Source: Herbiconiux daphne (lineage in GTDB: Bacteria; Actinomycetota; Actinomycetes; Actinomycetales; Microbacteriaceae). From it: 64,000 nt of DNA. The DNA lies in the NCBI RefSeq assembly GCF_024979295.1, contig NZ_JANLCJ010000003.1, positions 62,001-126,000 of the forward strand, written 5' to 3'. Shown here one piece after another: positions 32,451 through 43,493 of this stretch; the first letter of the stretch is position 1; every line of letters begins with the position of its first letter. The notes under the pieces were generated by a model, which saw only the letters and a list, made by a program, of their open reading frames with translations, did not search any database and was not told the origin of the DNA. The translations under genes were made by a program, and so were the position numbers.

Positions 32451-35400
32451 GTGTCATTGCCCTTCCAGCGATCGCGGGCCGGATCGTCGTTCCTCGTCGC
32501 GTCGGCGACCGTGGTTCTGATCGCTGTCGCACTGCTCGCCGGAACCGCGGGATTCCTCGCCGGTTCGACCCTTCAGGCGATGCGCGACACGCTCGCCCAG
32601 GCCCCCGCCACCGAGGCGGCACTGCAGGTCTCGAGCGCCTACGACCCCGCGACCGCCCCGGCTCAGGATGCCGGCACCCGCGCCGTGGTCGGCGACGCGT
32701 TCGCGGGGGCTCCGGTCACGGTCTGGCGCTCACTGCGCACCGCGCCGGTGCCCGTGCAGCCACTCGCGGCCGACGGAACCCCCTCTGGCGACCCGAGTGC
32801 CGACGACGACACGCCCGAGGTGGTGCTGCAGGCCGACGACCGCTCCGACGCGGGCATCGCTACGGTGGCCGGGGCCTGGCCCACGGCTCCCGGCGAGGCG
32901 GCCCTCGAGCAACGCGCCGCCGAGGCTCTCGGGCTCGCCGCCGGTGACCGCATCCTGGTCGGCCCCGAGAGCGGTCGCCGCGAATTCGTGATCTCGGCGA
33001 TCTGGCGCGCCGACGACCCCACCGCCGCACGCTGGTTCGGCGACCCCGCCATCGCCTCGGGCCGCACCGGCGATGCGGTCGGCCCGCTGCTCGTGGCCGA
33101 GACCGATCTCGCCGGGGTCTTCGCCGCGGTCACCGCCCGCTGGGTGGTGCAACCGGATGCCGCCTCCCTCACGCCCTCGGCGTGGTCGGTGGTCGAAGGC
33201 GCGTCGGCCGACGGCGCTCTGTCCGAGCTGCTGGCGCGGGCCGACGTCTTCGGCGCGCAGTCGGTGACGGTCGAAGGCGACCTGCACGCCGAGACCGCGC
33301 GCGTGACGCAGGCCGCGTCGGCCGCCCGGGCGGTCACGCTCGTGCCGGCCGTGCTCGTCGCGACCCTCGCGATCATCGCCCTGCTGCAGCTCGCCACCCT
33401 GCTGGCCGGCTCCCGCTCGGCCGACACCCGTCTGCTTCGCGCGCGCGGCGCATCCGTCGGCCGGCTGACCCTGTGGGCCGCGGTCGAGACGGGCGTCGTG
33501 GCCGTGCCGGCCGCGCTCCTCGGCGCCGCAGCGGGTGCGGTGGCCGGCTGGTCGATCGCGGGCGGAGTGGGCGACCTCGGGGCCACACTCCTCGACGCCC
33601 TGGTGCTCGGGGTCGCGACGGCGGCCGCCGCCGTGCTGGTCTCGACCGGGCGGGGTGCGCTCGCGGCCTGGGCCGCCGCGCGCGGGGAGGGGTCGAGCCG
33701 CACCGCGGGCGCGCCGGTGCTCATCGCCGCCGCCGTCACCGCAGCGGTGGCGGCACTGGCCGCGTGGCAGCTCGTCGCCGCCGGCACGCCCCTGCTGGCC
33801 GGCCCCTCTGCCGCCGGCTCCTCTGCTGGCGCCGGGGCCGTCAACCCTGTCGCGGTGCTGGCTCCCGGGCTCGCCCTGCTGGCACTCGCCCTGTTCGCCG
33901 TCGCCGGCGTGCCGCCCATCACCCGGGTGCTCGGCGCCGGAGCCGCCCGAGGGCGCTCCCTCACGCGGCTGCTCGCCGTGCGCACGCTCACCCGCCGCGC
34001 CTCGCTGTTCACCGTCGCCGTGCTCGTGACCGCCCTCGCGGCCGGCGGCGCGGTCTTCGCCGCCAGCGTGACCGGGTCGCTCGACCGCGCCGACGAGCGC
34101 ACCTCGGCGCTCGTCACCGGCGCCGACGTGCGCGCCGCCTACTCGGTGCCCGCGAACGTCGACCTCGACGGCCCCCGGGTCACCTCCCTCGAGGCATCCG
34201 ACGCCCCCGGAGCGACGGATGCCGCCACGGCGCTCTCGACCATCGCCACCCTCGGCACCGACGAGGTCGGTCTCGTCGCCCTGCCGGCCGCGACGCTGCC
34301 GGGGTTGCTGCCCGGAACTCAGCTGGCGGGCTCCTCGGCGGCTCTCGAGGCCGGCGACGACGGGATGCCCGGCATCGCCGCCCTTCCCGCTGGATCACAG
34401 ACGCTCTCGGTGGCCGTGACGGTGGCCGGAACCGACTCCGCACCGCTCACCGACACCGACGGAACGGTGACGGTGGCCGCGTGGCTCGCCGATTCCGGTG
34501 GTGCCGTCTGGCAGCTCTCGCTGGGCGAGATCGACACCACGACCGCCACCACGGGAGCCGTCTTCACCCGCGCACTGCCGCCGTCGTCAAGCGAGGTCGC
34601 CCTGCTCGGTCTCGACGTCGCGCGCGTCGGATCGGCCGAGTCGTCGCGGTCGACCGTCGTGCTCGACGCCGTCTCGGTCTCCGCGGCCGACGGCGAGGCC
34701 CTCCCGGCCGAGATCGCGCAGGCCGGTGACGAGCCGCTCTCCGTGGCCCTCACCCGTCAGACCCCCCGAGGGCGCATCCTCGCCCCCGACGCAGGCCGTC
34801 GTGTGCCCGTGGTCTTCACCACTGCCCTCGCCAGCCGCCTGGGCGTCGGCACGGGCGACGAGCTGAGCCTGACGCCCTCGACGGGCCGGGCGGTCGACGT
34901 CGTCGTCGCCGCGACCGTCGACGCCGTTCCCGGCTCGGGGCGGGAACTGGTCGTCTTCGCCGACACCGCGACGCTCCAGCAGGGCATCCTCGCCGCGGGC
35001 GGCGCCGTGCCGCTGCCCGCGGAGGTGTGGGTCGCGACATCCGACCCCCGCGGCACCGCGGCGGCGATCAGCACGAGCTCGCCCCTGGCGGTGACGGTCA
35101 CCACGCGGGCGAACGCCTCGGCCTCCGCCATCGTGCTGCCGGCCGTGGTCGCCGTGCAGGTGGGTGTTGGAGGCGGTGTGGTCATCGCCCTGGTCTGCCT
35201 GATCGCCGTGGTGGCCGCGTTGCTCGCTGCGCGGCGCGCGGAGTCGGGCGTGCTCGCCGCACTCGGCAGCACGCGGCGCGACGACGTGGCCGAACGCCGC
35301 ACCGAGGCGTCGGCCGTTGTCGCCTACGGCCTGGTCGCCGGCGTCGTCGCCGGAGCCGCCGTCGCGGTGCTGCTCGCGGCCGTCTTCGCCCGGGCCGCCG

Positions 35401-35534
35401 TGCCCGGCGCGGCCGCGGCCGGATCGGTGCTCGCCATCGACCCCGCCTTCGCGGCTGCGGCCCTGGCGGCGCTCGGCGTCGGTTGCGCGGCCGTCGTGAC
35501 GGTCTACGGCTCGCTCGTCAGGAGGTCACGATGA
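32451..35534 (+). CDS. Large FtsX-like ABC transporter permease (1)
   Basis: A 1027-aa membrane protein of the FtsX/MacB permease group. One membrane helix near the N-terminus (residues ~15-40) is followed by a ~240-residue extracytoplasmic domain. A central helix cluster (~280-480), another large external domain (~530-860) and a final set of helices (~880-1027) complete it. RRAESGVLAALGSTRRDD is the cytoplasmic coupling segment. Such permeases export or extract lipoproteins and lipids or transmit force. Ala/Val richness is extreme. It overlaps the second permease by 4 bp (ATGA). The substrate is unknown. Confidence 0.85.
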   Translation: MSLPFQRSRAGSSFLVASATVVLIAVALLAGTAGFLAGSTLQAMRDTLAQAPATEAALQVSSAYDPATAPAQDAGTRAVVGDAFAGAPVTVWRSLRTAPVPVQPLAADGTPSGDPSADDDTPEVVLQADDRSDAGIATVAGAWPTAPGEAALEQRAAEALGLAAGDRILVGPESGRREFVISAIWRADDPTAARWFGDPAIASGRTGDAVGPLLVAETDLAGVFAAVTARWVVQPDAASLTPSAWSVVEGASADGALSELLARADVFGAQSVTVEGDLHAETARVTQAASAARAVTLVPAVLVATLAIIALLQLATLLAGSRSADTRLLRARGASVGRLTLWAAVETGVVAVPAALLGAAAGAVAGWSIAGGVGDLGATLLDALVLGVATAAAAVLVSTGRGALAAWAAARGEGSSRTAGAPVLIAAAVTAAVAALAAWQLVAAGTPLLAGPSAAGSSAGAGAVNPVAVLAPGLALLALALFAVAGVPPITRVLGAGAARGRSLTRLLAVRTLTRRASLFTVAVLVTALAAGGAVFAASVTGSLDRADERTSALVTGADVRAAYSVPANVDLDGPRVTSLEASDAPGATDAATALSTIATLGTDEVGLVALPAATLPGLLPGTQLAGSSAALEAGDDGMPGIAALPAGSQTLSVAVTVAGTDSAPLTDTDGTVTVAAWLADSGGAVWQLSLGEIDTTTATTGAVFTRALPPSSSEVALLGLDVARVGSAESSRSTVVLDAVSVSAADGEALPAEIAQAGDEPLSVALTRQTPRGRILAPDAGRRVPVVFTTALASRLGVGTGDELSLTPSTGRAVDVVVAATVDAVPGSGRELVVFADTATLQQGILAAGGAVPLPAEVWVATSDPRGTAAAISTSSPLAVTVTTRANASASAIVLPAVVAVQVGVGGGVVIALVCLIAVVAALLAARRAESGVLAALGSTRRDDVAERRTEASAVVAYGLVAGVVAGAAVAVLLAAVFARAAVPGAAAAGSVLAIDPAFAAAALAALGVGCAAVVTVYGSLVRRSR

Positions 35535-38398
35535 GCCGACCCTCGTCGCACAGCGGGCGCGATCGTCCGTTCGGATTCGGCGGCGTGCTGCGCCGGTCGA
35601 TGCTTTCCGGCCCCGCCGCCACCATCGCGCTGACCGTGGTGGTGGCTCTCAGCGCGGCCCTTGCGGCGGCGGCGCCCGCGGTGCTCGAGCGGTCGGCCAC
35701 CGAGGCCCTCCGCTACGACGTCGCCTCGGATGCGCCGGCCGACCAGGCCGACGTCATCGCGCAAGCCACCGGCGGGCCCGCGATCGGCCCCTCGGCGGGT
35801 GGGCCGGCATCCACGGGTCTGGATGACGCGGTCGACGCGATCTGGGGCGCCCAGCACGACGCGCTCCGCGCCATCCGGTCGACCGTTCCCGAACCGCTCG
35901 CCTCAGTGCTCGGTGACCCGGTCGCCACGGTCACCAGCGACCTCGTTCCGCTGACGGAACTGCCCGGAGACCCTCCGGCGCGCTCGACCGATCTCGGCTT
36001 CCAATTCGATCCTCACTATCGCGACCGCGTCGACCTGGTCTCGGGCGAGTGGCCGGTGGCCTCCGACGACTTCCTGGCGACCGGCGCGCCCATCGAGGTG
36101 GTGATCTCGCAACCCGTCAGCGACGGCGCGGAGTGGGCCGTCGGCGAGACCCGCCAGGTGGTCTTCGGCGACGGGCGCACCCAGCCCGTCGTGCCGACCG
36201 GCATCATCGAGGCCGTCGACCCGGCCGACCCCTGTTGGCTGCACACGCCGACGGTGCTCGAGCCGGGCCTCGTGCAAGACGGCTCCGGCGGCACGACCGT
36301 GGTGGCGCTGGCCTACGTCGATCCCGCGTCGTGGCCGTCGGCGGCCGGGATGCCGCTGCACGAGCACACCCAGGCATGGTTCCCGGCTCGTCCGCAGGCC
36401 CTCTCGGTGGCGACGGCGCCGGTGGTCAGCCGCCAGCTGCGCGAATTCATGAGCACGCCGCACGCCGTCGTCGACGATGCGGCGGCGCCCGCGCCCGACC
36501 TGTCCGGCGCGATCTTCGAGGCGTCGGTCACCGCGCTCACCTTCAGTTCGCGCCTGCCGACGCTCATCGGCGACTCCCTGGCGCGCAACACCGCGACCAA
36601 TGAAGTGGTCGCCATGGCCGTCAGCGGCCCCATCGGCGTGCTCGTCGCCGTGCTGCTGCTCGGAACGAGCCTGCTGCTGCGGCGGAGGGGCGCCACGCTC
36701 GCGCTGTTCGGCGCGCGTGGCGCGTCAGCCGGGCAGCTGCGCGGGTTCCTGGCCCTCGAGGGAGCGGCCATCGGGCTCATCGGGTCGGTCGCCGGCACCG
36801 CGATCGGGCTGGGCCTGGCGGCCGCGGTGGTCGGGCCCGGTGCCCTCGACGCCACCCGGCTGCTCGCCGCGGCGGGCGTCGCCCTCGTGCTGGCGGTGCT
36901 GCCGGTCGTGGTGCTGCTCGGCCAGGCGCAACGTCTCCGTGCGGGTCGGCCCGGCGGCGGAACGGCCCCGGATGCCGCGGAGGCGGCCTCGACCCCCGCG
37001 GCCAGGCGCGTGCGGGGCATCGCCGACGGCGTCATCGTGCTGGCGACGGTGGCGTCGATCGTGGTGCTCGCGGTCGGCGCTCAGGCGGCGGCATCCGGAG
37101 CGTCGTTCGACCCGGTGCCCGCGGCCGCTCCCCTGCTCATCGCCCTCACCACCTGCGCCCTGACCGTGCGCGCCTACCCGTGGGTGCTCGGCCGGTGCGC
37201 CGCCTGGGCCCGCAAGCGGGTGGGGGTGGTCGCCTTCCTCGGCGCCACCCGGGCACGGCGCCGCCCGCCCGGGGGCACGGTGCTCGTGTTCGCCGTGGTG
37301 ATCGGCGTCGGCATCGCCGTGTTCTCGACCGTGTTCCTCAGCACCGTGCGCTCCGGCATCGACTCGGCGGCCGTGGCCGACCTCGGCGCCGACATCTCCA
37401 TCCGCGGGCAGGGCATCCCCGATTCGGTGCTCGACCAGGTCGCCGAGGTGCCCGGGGTCGAGGCCACGGCGGCGGTGTACGCCGATCAGCCGGTCGTGGT
37501 GATCGTCGGCGGCTCCCGCACGAGGATCAGGGCGGTCGTCGTCGACGCCGACCGGCTCGCGGAGGTGCAGCGGGGCCGCCCCGGGGCCGTCGAGCTGCCG
37601 CCCGGGCTCGCGGCCGACACGGGTGACGGCCGCGACTCCCCCGTGCCGGTGCTGGCGTCGGCACCGGCGGTGGCCGACCTGGGCGGAGCCGAGCCGACGC
37701 TCAGCGGGCACCCGATCGACGTGATCGCAACCTCGCCGACCACGGCTCTGCCCTTCACGACCGCTTCGTCGTGGCTGCTGCTCGACCGCGAGCACGGCTC
37801 GGCCGCCGTGGGCGACATCACTTCGATCGAGCGCGTGCTCGTGCGGGTGACCGACGGGGCGGATGCCGCCGAGGTCGCCTCCGCCGCCCAGGCCGTGGTC
37901 GACGCGGCGGTCGAGACCGGCACGCAGGTCACGACGGCGCAGGGGGTGGCGGCATCCGTCGCTCTGAATCCGCGCATCTCGGCCCTGCAGACCACCCTGT
38001 TCTTCGCCATAGCGTTCGCCCTGATGCTCTGCGCCGGTGCCGTCGTGATGACCCTGGCGCTCGGCAGCACGGCCCGGGCGCGCCTGGTGCAGCTGACCTC
38101 GGCGCTCGGCGCCGGCCGGCGCCAGAACCGCGCGCTCGCGCTGTGGGAGATGGCGCCCTCGATCGTGATCGCCACGGCCGGCGGCATTTTCGCCGGGGCG
38201 GCGGCGTCGGCGGTGGTGCTCAGCCTGGCCGACCTCACCCCCTTCACGGGTGGGGTCGAGCGGCCCGCCGTGACGGTCGATCCGCTCACCGCCCTCGGGG
38301 CCGTGGCCGGGTTCGTGATCGTGTCGGGGGCCGCCGTGCTGATCGGAACCTTTCGGCCCGCCCGAACGCCCACCGCCTCCGTCGTCGAGAGAGGATGA
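35531..38398 (+). CDS. Large FtsX-like ABC transporter permease (2)
   Basis: A 955-aa FtsX/MacB-type permease with an N-terminal membrane helix (ATIALTVVVALSAALAAAAP), a ~330-residue external domain, a helix cluster (~360-590), a second external domain and a C-terminal helix set. LVQLTSALGAGRRQNRALAL is the coupling segment near the end. It is likely the heterodimer partner of the first permease because the genes overlap (ATGA) and have similar architecture. The ATG at 35531 has GGAGG before it. Two ATPase genes follow at once. The substrate is unknown. Confidence 0.85.
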   Translation: MSRPSSHSGRDRPFGFGGVLRRSMLSGPAATIALTVVVALSAALAAAAPAVLERSATEALRYDVASDAPADQADVIAQATGGPAIGPSAGGPASTGLDDAVDAIWGAQHDALRAIRSTVPEPLASVLGDPVATVTSDLVPLTELPGDPPARSTDLGFQFDPHYRDRVDLVSGEWPVASDDFLATGAPIEVVISQPVSDGAEWAVGETRQVVFGDGRTQPVVPTGIIEAVDPADPCWLHTPTVLEPGLVQDGSGGTTVVALAYVDPASWPSAAGMPLHEHTQAWFPARPQALSVATAPVVSRQLREFMSTPHAVVDDAAAPAPDLSGAIFEASVTALTFSSRLPTLIGDSLARNTATNEVVAMAVSGPIGVLVAVLLLGTSLLLRRRGATLALFGARGASAGQLRGFLALEGAAIGLIGSVAGTAIGLGLAAAVVGPGALDATRLLAAAGVALVLAVLPVVVLLGQAQRLRAGRPGGGTAPDAAEAASTPAARRVRGIADGVIVLATVASIVVLAVGAQAAASGASFDPVPAAAPLLIALTTCALTVRAYPWVLGRCAAWARKRVGVVAFLGATRARRRPPGGTVLVFAVVIGVGIAVFSTVFLSTVRSGIDSAAVADLGADISIRGQGIPDSVLDQVAEVPGVEATAAVYADQPVVVIVGGSRTRIRAVVVDADRLAEVQRGRPGAVELPPGLAADTGDGRDSPVPVLASAPAVADLGGAEPTLSGHPIDVIATSPTTALPFTTASSWLLLDREHGSAAVGDITSIERVLVRVTDGADAAEVASAAQAVVDAAVETGTQVTTAQGVAASVALNPRISALQTTLFFAIAFALMLCAGAVVMTLALGSTARARLVQLTSALGAGRRQNRALALWEMAPSIVIATAGGIFAGAAASAVVLSLADLTPFTGGVERPAVTVDPLTALGAVAGFVIVSGAAVLIGTFRPARTPTASVVERG

Positions 38399-38402
38399 TC
38401 AG

Positions 38403-39428
38403 ATGACCATCGAGAGCACGACCGGCGTCGACCCGCACATCCTGTGCGTCGACCTCGTGCGCATCTTCAGCACCCGGGGTGTCGAGGTGCAGGCCCTGCA
38501 GGGCCTCAACCTGCGCGTGCAGCCGGGCGAGATCGTCGCCGTGATCGGCGCGTCGGGGTCGGGCAAGTCGACGCTGCTGTCGATCTTGTCGGGGCTCGAC
38601 ACGCCGACGGCGGGCTCCGCCCGGGTCGCCGGGCACGACCTGCTGACAATGGGAACCCGCGAGCGGGTGAGGTTCCAGCGCAGCAGCGTGGGGTTCGTCT
38701 GGCAGCAGACGTCGAAGAACCTGTTCCCCTACCTCACGGCGGCCGAGAACATCGAGGCGGTCACGGCGATCGCGCGCAGCGGCAGCGCCCGCGACCGCCG
38801 GCGCCGAACCGATGAGCTGGTCGAGCTGCTCGAGCTCGGCGACATCCGTCACCGTCGACCCGACCAGCTGTCGGGCGGCCAGCAGCAGCGGGTGGCGATC
38901 GCGGTCGCCATCGCCAACGAGCCGCGGGTGCTGCTCGCCGACGAACCCACCGGCGAACTCGACGAGGCGTCGAGCGTCGACGTGCTCGAGGCCCTGCGGT
39001 CGGTGAACGAGTTGCGCGGGGTCACCACCCTCATCGTGACGCACGACCCCTCGGTGTCGTCGCACGTGCGGCGCACGGTGCAGATTCGCGACGGACGCAC
39101 CTCGACCGAGGTGCTGCGCAGCACCCGCATCGCCGACGACGGCTCGGAGCACGCCGTCGCCGAGGAGTTCGCGGTGCTCGACCGCGTGGGCCGCCTGCAG
39201 CTGCCCGAGAACTTCACCAGCGAGCTCGGCCTGCGCGACCGGGTGCGCCTGGCGCTCGAGAGCGACCACGTCGGCGTCTGGCCCGGCGAGAGCGCCGCCC
39301 CACCCCGTCGTCGCCCCCGCCACGCCGGCCCGCCGGAGGCCCCGGCCGCGGCGTCGCCACCCGCTGCTGCGCAGTCGCCTGATGATGCCCCGTCACCCGC
39401 GCCCACCTCGCCGAAGGACACTCCGTGA
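38403..39428 (+). CDS. ABC transporter ATP-binding protein (1) of the FtsX module
   Basis: A 341-aa LolD/MacB-type ATPase: Walker A GASGSGKST, Q-loop VWQQTSKNLFPYLTAAEN, signature [14 protein letters not shown], Walker B VLLADEPTGELD and switch His in VTHDPSV. The Q-loop region is longer than usual. After residue ~225 comes a ~115-residue extension ending in a Pro/Ala-rich, probably disordered tail. It starts 4 bp after the second permease and its stop overlaps the next ATPase (GTGA). Confidence 0.92.
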   Translation: MTIESTTGVDPHILCVDLVRIFSTRGVEVQALQGLNLRVQPGEIVAVIGASGSGKSTLLSILSGLDTPTAGSARVAGHDLLTMGTRERVRFQRSSVGFVWQQTSKNLFPYLTAAENIEAVTAIARSGSARDRRRRTDELVELLELGDIRHRRPDQLSGGQQQRVAIAVAIANEPRVLLADEPTGELDEASSVDVLEALRSVNELRGVTTLIVTHDPSVSSHVRRTVQIRDGRTSTEVLRSTRIADDGSEHAVAEEFAVLDRVGRLQLPENFTSELGLRDRVRLALESDHVGVWPGESAAPPRRRPRHAGPPEAPAAASPPAAAQSPDDAPSPAPTSPKDTP

Positions 39429-40273
39429 ACGAGCCGAACACGAACCCCGCCAGCGACCCGCCGGGCACCGGCCCCGTGACCGAGCCGCGCACGAACCCCG
39501 CCGGCGACCCGTCCAGCACCCGCCCCGTTAGCGACCCGAACACGCATTTCACGGGCGGCGCATCCGCCGGCCGCCCCGCACCCGTGCTGAGCGCGCGCGG
39601 CCTGACGCGGGTGTTCACCACGCCCGCCGGCGACGTGCGGGCGTGCGACGACATCTCGTTCGATGTCGCTCCGGGCGAACTCGTCGTGGTGCGCGGCCCG
39701 TCGGGAGCCGGAAAGACCACGCTCCTCAACCTCATCGGCACCCTCGACCGGCCCACGGCGGGCACGATCGCTATCGACGGCGTGGATGTCGCCGCCCTCG
39801 ACGCCGACGCGATCGCACGTTTGCGGCGCGACTCGCTCGGCTTCGTCTTTCAGGGCTTCGGACTGCTCGACGTGCTCACCGCCGCCGAGAACGTCGAGGT
39901 TCCGCTGCGGCTGCGCCGAACGGATGCCGCCGAGCGCGACCAGCGGGTGCGCGACGCTCTGCGCACGGTGGGCCTCGCCGACCACGGCGGGCAGTTGCCC
40001 GACGAGCTCTCGGGCGGGCAGCAGCAGCGCGTCGGCATCGCGCGGGCGCTGGTGGCCGACCCACGGCTGCTCATCGCCGACGAACCCACGGGCCAGCTCG
40101 ACAGTCAGAACGCCCAGATCGTGATGGACCTCATCGCCGAACTCGTGCACGCTCGCGGCGTCGCCGCGGTGGTCGCCACCCACGATCCCGTCTTCGCCGC
40201 GCGCGCCGATCGCGTGATCGAGTTGCGCGACGGCCGCCAGGTCGCGCAAAGTGCTCTCGAGTCGGCGAGATAG
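39425..40273 (+). CDS. ABC transporter ATP-binding protein (2) of the FtsX module
   Basis: A 282-aa LolD/MacB-type ATPase: Walker [10 protein letters not shown], signature [15 protein letters not shown], Walker [13 protein letters not shown], switch His in ATHDPVFA. It begins with ~50 residues of repeated TNPA-DP and PV-EP/DP units, a disordered lead not found in compact relatives. Together with the preceding ATPase it could form a heterodimeric motor for the two permeases. The GTG start is coupled to the upstream stop. Confidence 0.92.
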   Translation: MNEPNTNPASDPPGTGPVTEPRTNPAGDPSSTRPVSDPNTHFTGGASAGRPAPVLSARGLTRVFTTPAGDVRACDDISFDVAPGELVVVRGPSGAGKTTLLNLIGTLDRPTAGTIAIDGVDVAALDADAIARLRRDSLGFVFQGFGLLDVLTAAENVEVPLRLRRTDAAERDQRVRDALRTVGLADHGGQLPDELSGGQQQRVGIARALVADPRLLIADEPTGQLDSQNAQIVMDLIAELVHARGVAAVVATHDPVFAARADRVIELRDGRQVAQSALESAR

Positions 40274-40286
40274 AGCACTTCGTGCG
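40245..40286 (+). terminator. Hairpin at the end of the FtsX/ABC operon
   Basis: AAGTGCTCT (40249-40257) and AGAGCACTT (40272-40280) are perfect 9-bp complements, extended by CGCA/TGCG across a two-base bulge. The stem overlaps the stop codon of the last ATPase gene and lies before the convergent leuA stop. It has no clear U-tract, so it may be a terminator or a 3'-end stabiliser. Confidence 0.55.
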
Positions 40287-40321
40287 ACCAGCGTCGTTCG
40301 GGAGGCCGGGAACGCGCCCCG

Positions 40322-42115
<1,794 letters not shown>

Positions 42116-42132
42116 TCAGCCGACAGCGAACT

Positions 42133-42172
42133 CCGCGACGAGGGAGGCCTTATGAACTAGGACTCGTCGCGG
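42133..42172 (-). promoter_or_regulatory. leuA leader hairpin (attenuator)
   Basis: On the minus strand CCGCGACGAG, inside the leader peptide frame, is the exact complement of CTCGTCGCGG 20 bases later. The stem starts within the leader codons after the leucine run, so a ribosome stalled at Leu codons would change folding of this region. No strong U-tract follows, so control could act by another hairpin, Rho or by access to the leuA ribosome-binding site. Confidence 0.65.
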
Positions 42173-42204
42173 CAGCTAAGAAGGAGCAGACCGAAAGACA
42201 CCAT
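42157..42204 (-). CDS. leuL: leuA leader peptide with four consecutive leucines
   Basis: A 15-codon frame on the minus strand reading MVSFGLLLLSCRDES, stop TAG, ending about 70 bases before leuA. The Leu run uses CTG, CTC, CTT, CTT in order; CTT is rare in this GC-rich DNA, which sharpens sensitivity to charged tRNA-Leu. A -10-like TAACCT (42208-42213) lies six bases before the second codon GTG, so translation may start leaderless there. Leucine leader peptides before leuA are known in actinobacteria. Confidence 0.8.
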   Translation of the reverse strand: MVSFGLLLLSCRDES

Positions 42205-42237
42205 CACAGGTTAGCACGAGGGCCCAGGCAGCGAGAC

Positions 42238-42966
42238 TCAGGGAGCGACGCGGCCGTTCGCGTTGAAGGCCTGGTAGGTCAGCGGCATGAGCCCGGCCCA
42301 GATGTCTTCCATCTTCTCGGCGCACATCTCGATTTCCCGCTGCGGAAAGCTCGGAAAATGGGTGTCGGCGCGTTTGGTGCGCAGCGACAGGAAGTTCATC
42401 AGCGACCGGGCGTTCATGGTGACGTACATCGACGAGTAGATGTTGAGCGGCAGCACGATGCGGGCGACCTCGCGGGCGACGCCGGCCTCGAGCATCCGCT
42501 CGTAGGACTCGAACGCGGCGGTGCTCACCGTGCGCACCTCCTCGGCGGTGAGGGCGGTCTGCTCGGGGGTGCCGGGCAGGAAGTCGTAGGCGCCCGGCTT
42601 TCCGACCTGCACCAGGTTGCGGTCGGCGCCCGGAACGTAGAACACGGGGGTCAGCTGCCGGTAGCGGCCCGACTCCTCGTTGTAGCTCGCGATGCGGTGC
42701 CGCATGAACTCGCGGAACACGAAGATCGGCGCCTGCACGTAGAAGGTCATCGAGTTGTGCTCGAACGGCGAGCCGTGGCGGTCGCGCATGAGGTAGTTGA
42801 TGAGACCCCGGTCGCGCTTCGGGTCGGCCTCGGTGGCCGCCTCGGCCGACTCGAGGGTCTGCTCCCCCTGGGTCGACACCCGGGCCGCGAACAGCACGTC
42901 GGAGTCGTGGGCACTCGAGCGCACGAGCTCGACGGTCATGTCGCTTCGGAATTCGATGTCGGGCAC
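42238..42966 (-). CDS. thyX: Flavin-dependent thymidylate synthase
   Basis: Makes dTMP from dUMP using FAD, NADPH and methylene-tetrahydrofolate. The 242-aa protein has the diagnostic RHRx7S motif (Arg89-His90-Arg91 to Ser99). NIYSSMYVTMNARSLMNFL and RADTHFPSFPQREI are also present. The GTG start at 42966 has no Shine-Dalgarno sequence but TATCGT lies six bases upstream, suggesting a leaderless mRNA. It is separated from dapB by three other genes, although thyX and dapB are often close in actinobacteria. Confidence 0.95.
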   Translation of the reverse strand: MPDIEFRSDMTVELVRSSAHDSDVLFAARVSTQGEQTLESAEAATEADPKRDRGLINYLMRDRHGSPFEHNSMTFYVQAPIFVFREFMRHRIASYNEESGRYRQLTPVFYVPGADRNLVQVGKPGAYDFLPGTPEQTALTAEEVRTVSTAAFESYERMLEAGVAREVARIVLPLNIYSSMYVTMNARSLMNFLSLRTKRADTHFPSFPQREIEMCAEKMEDIWAGLMPLTYQAFNANGRVAP

Positions 42967-42972
42967 GTCTTC

Positions 42973-42978
42973 ACGATA
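42973..42978 (-). promoter_or_regulatory. Candidate -10 element (TATCGT) of thyX
   Basis: TATCGT on the minus strand, six bases before the thyX GTG, with no ribosome-binding site. Same geometry as at def and the GNAT gene. Confidence 0.5.
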
Positions 42979-43060
42979 GCGGGCCGCGCCACGGGCGGGC
43001 GGCTCCTGACATTCCCGGCGAACCCGAATAGTCTGGGAGCACCGACAGAGAGGTGTGTCC

Positions 43061-43486
43061 ATGGCTGTCACCACCGAATCCACGACCGTCTGGCACGGAG
43101 ACCTTCCTTCCGGGTCGGGATCGACCACGCTCGACTCCTCCGGGGCAGGAACGTTCGCCGTCAACTGGAAGGCCCGCTCAGAGGGCGCCTCGAGCGTCAC
43201 GACGCCCGAAGAGCTGCTCGGCGCGGCCCATGCCTCGTGCTTCTCGATGGCGTTCGCGAATGCGCTCGCCCGATTCGGCACCACCGCGGAGTCACTGCAG
43301 ACCACCGCGGCCGTCACCTTCGACCCCGCCGAGGGCATCACGGGCAGCCACCTGCTCGTGAGCGGCGTGGTTCCCGGCATCAGCGAGGCCGACTTCCAGC
43401 GCATCGCCGAAGAGGCGAAAGCCGGATGCCCCGTCTCGCGCGCCCTGGCCGGCATCCCGATCACCCTCGAAGCCAGTCTGGCCTGA
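43061..43486 (+). CDS. OsmC family peroxiredoxin (OsmC subgroup)
   Basis: A 141-aa thiol peroxidase of the OsmC/Ohr superfamily, reducing organic hydroperoxides in the cytoplasm. The two reactive cysteines are in AAHASCFSMAFAN and EAKAGCPVSRAL. The ATG at 43061 lies after AGAGAGG; a GTG two codons upstream overlaps that site. A TAGTCT -10-like box lies at 43028-43033. It is divergent from thyX and 7 bp ahead of the epimerase gene. Confidence 0.92.
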   Translation: MAVTTESTTVWHGDLPSGSGSTTLDSSGAGTFAVNWKARSEGASSVTTPEELLGAAHASCFSMAFANALARFGTTAESLQTTAAVTFDPAEGITGSHLLVSGVVPGISEADFQRIAEEAKAGCPVSRALAGIPITLEASLA

Positions 43487-43493
43487 CGCGCCC

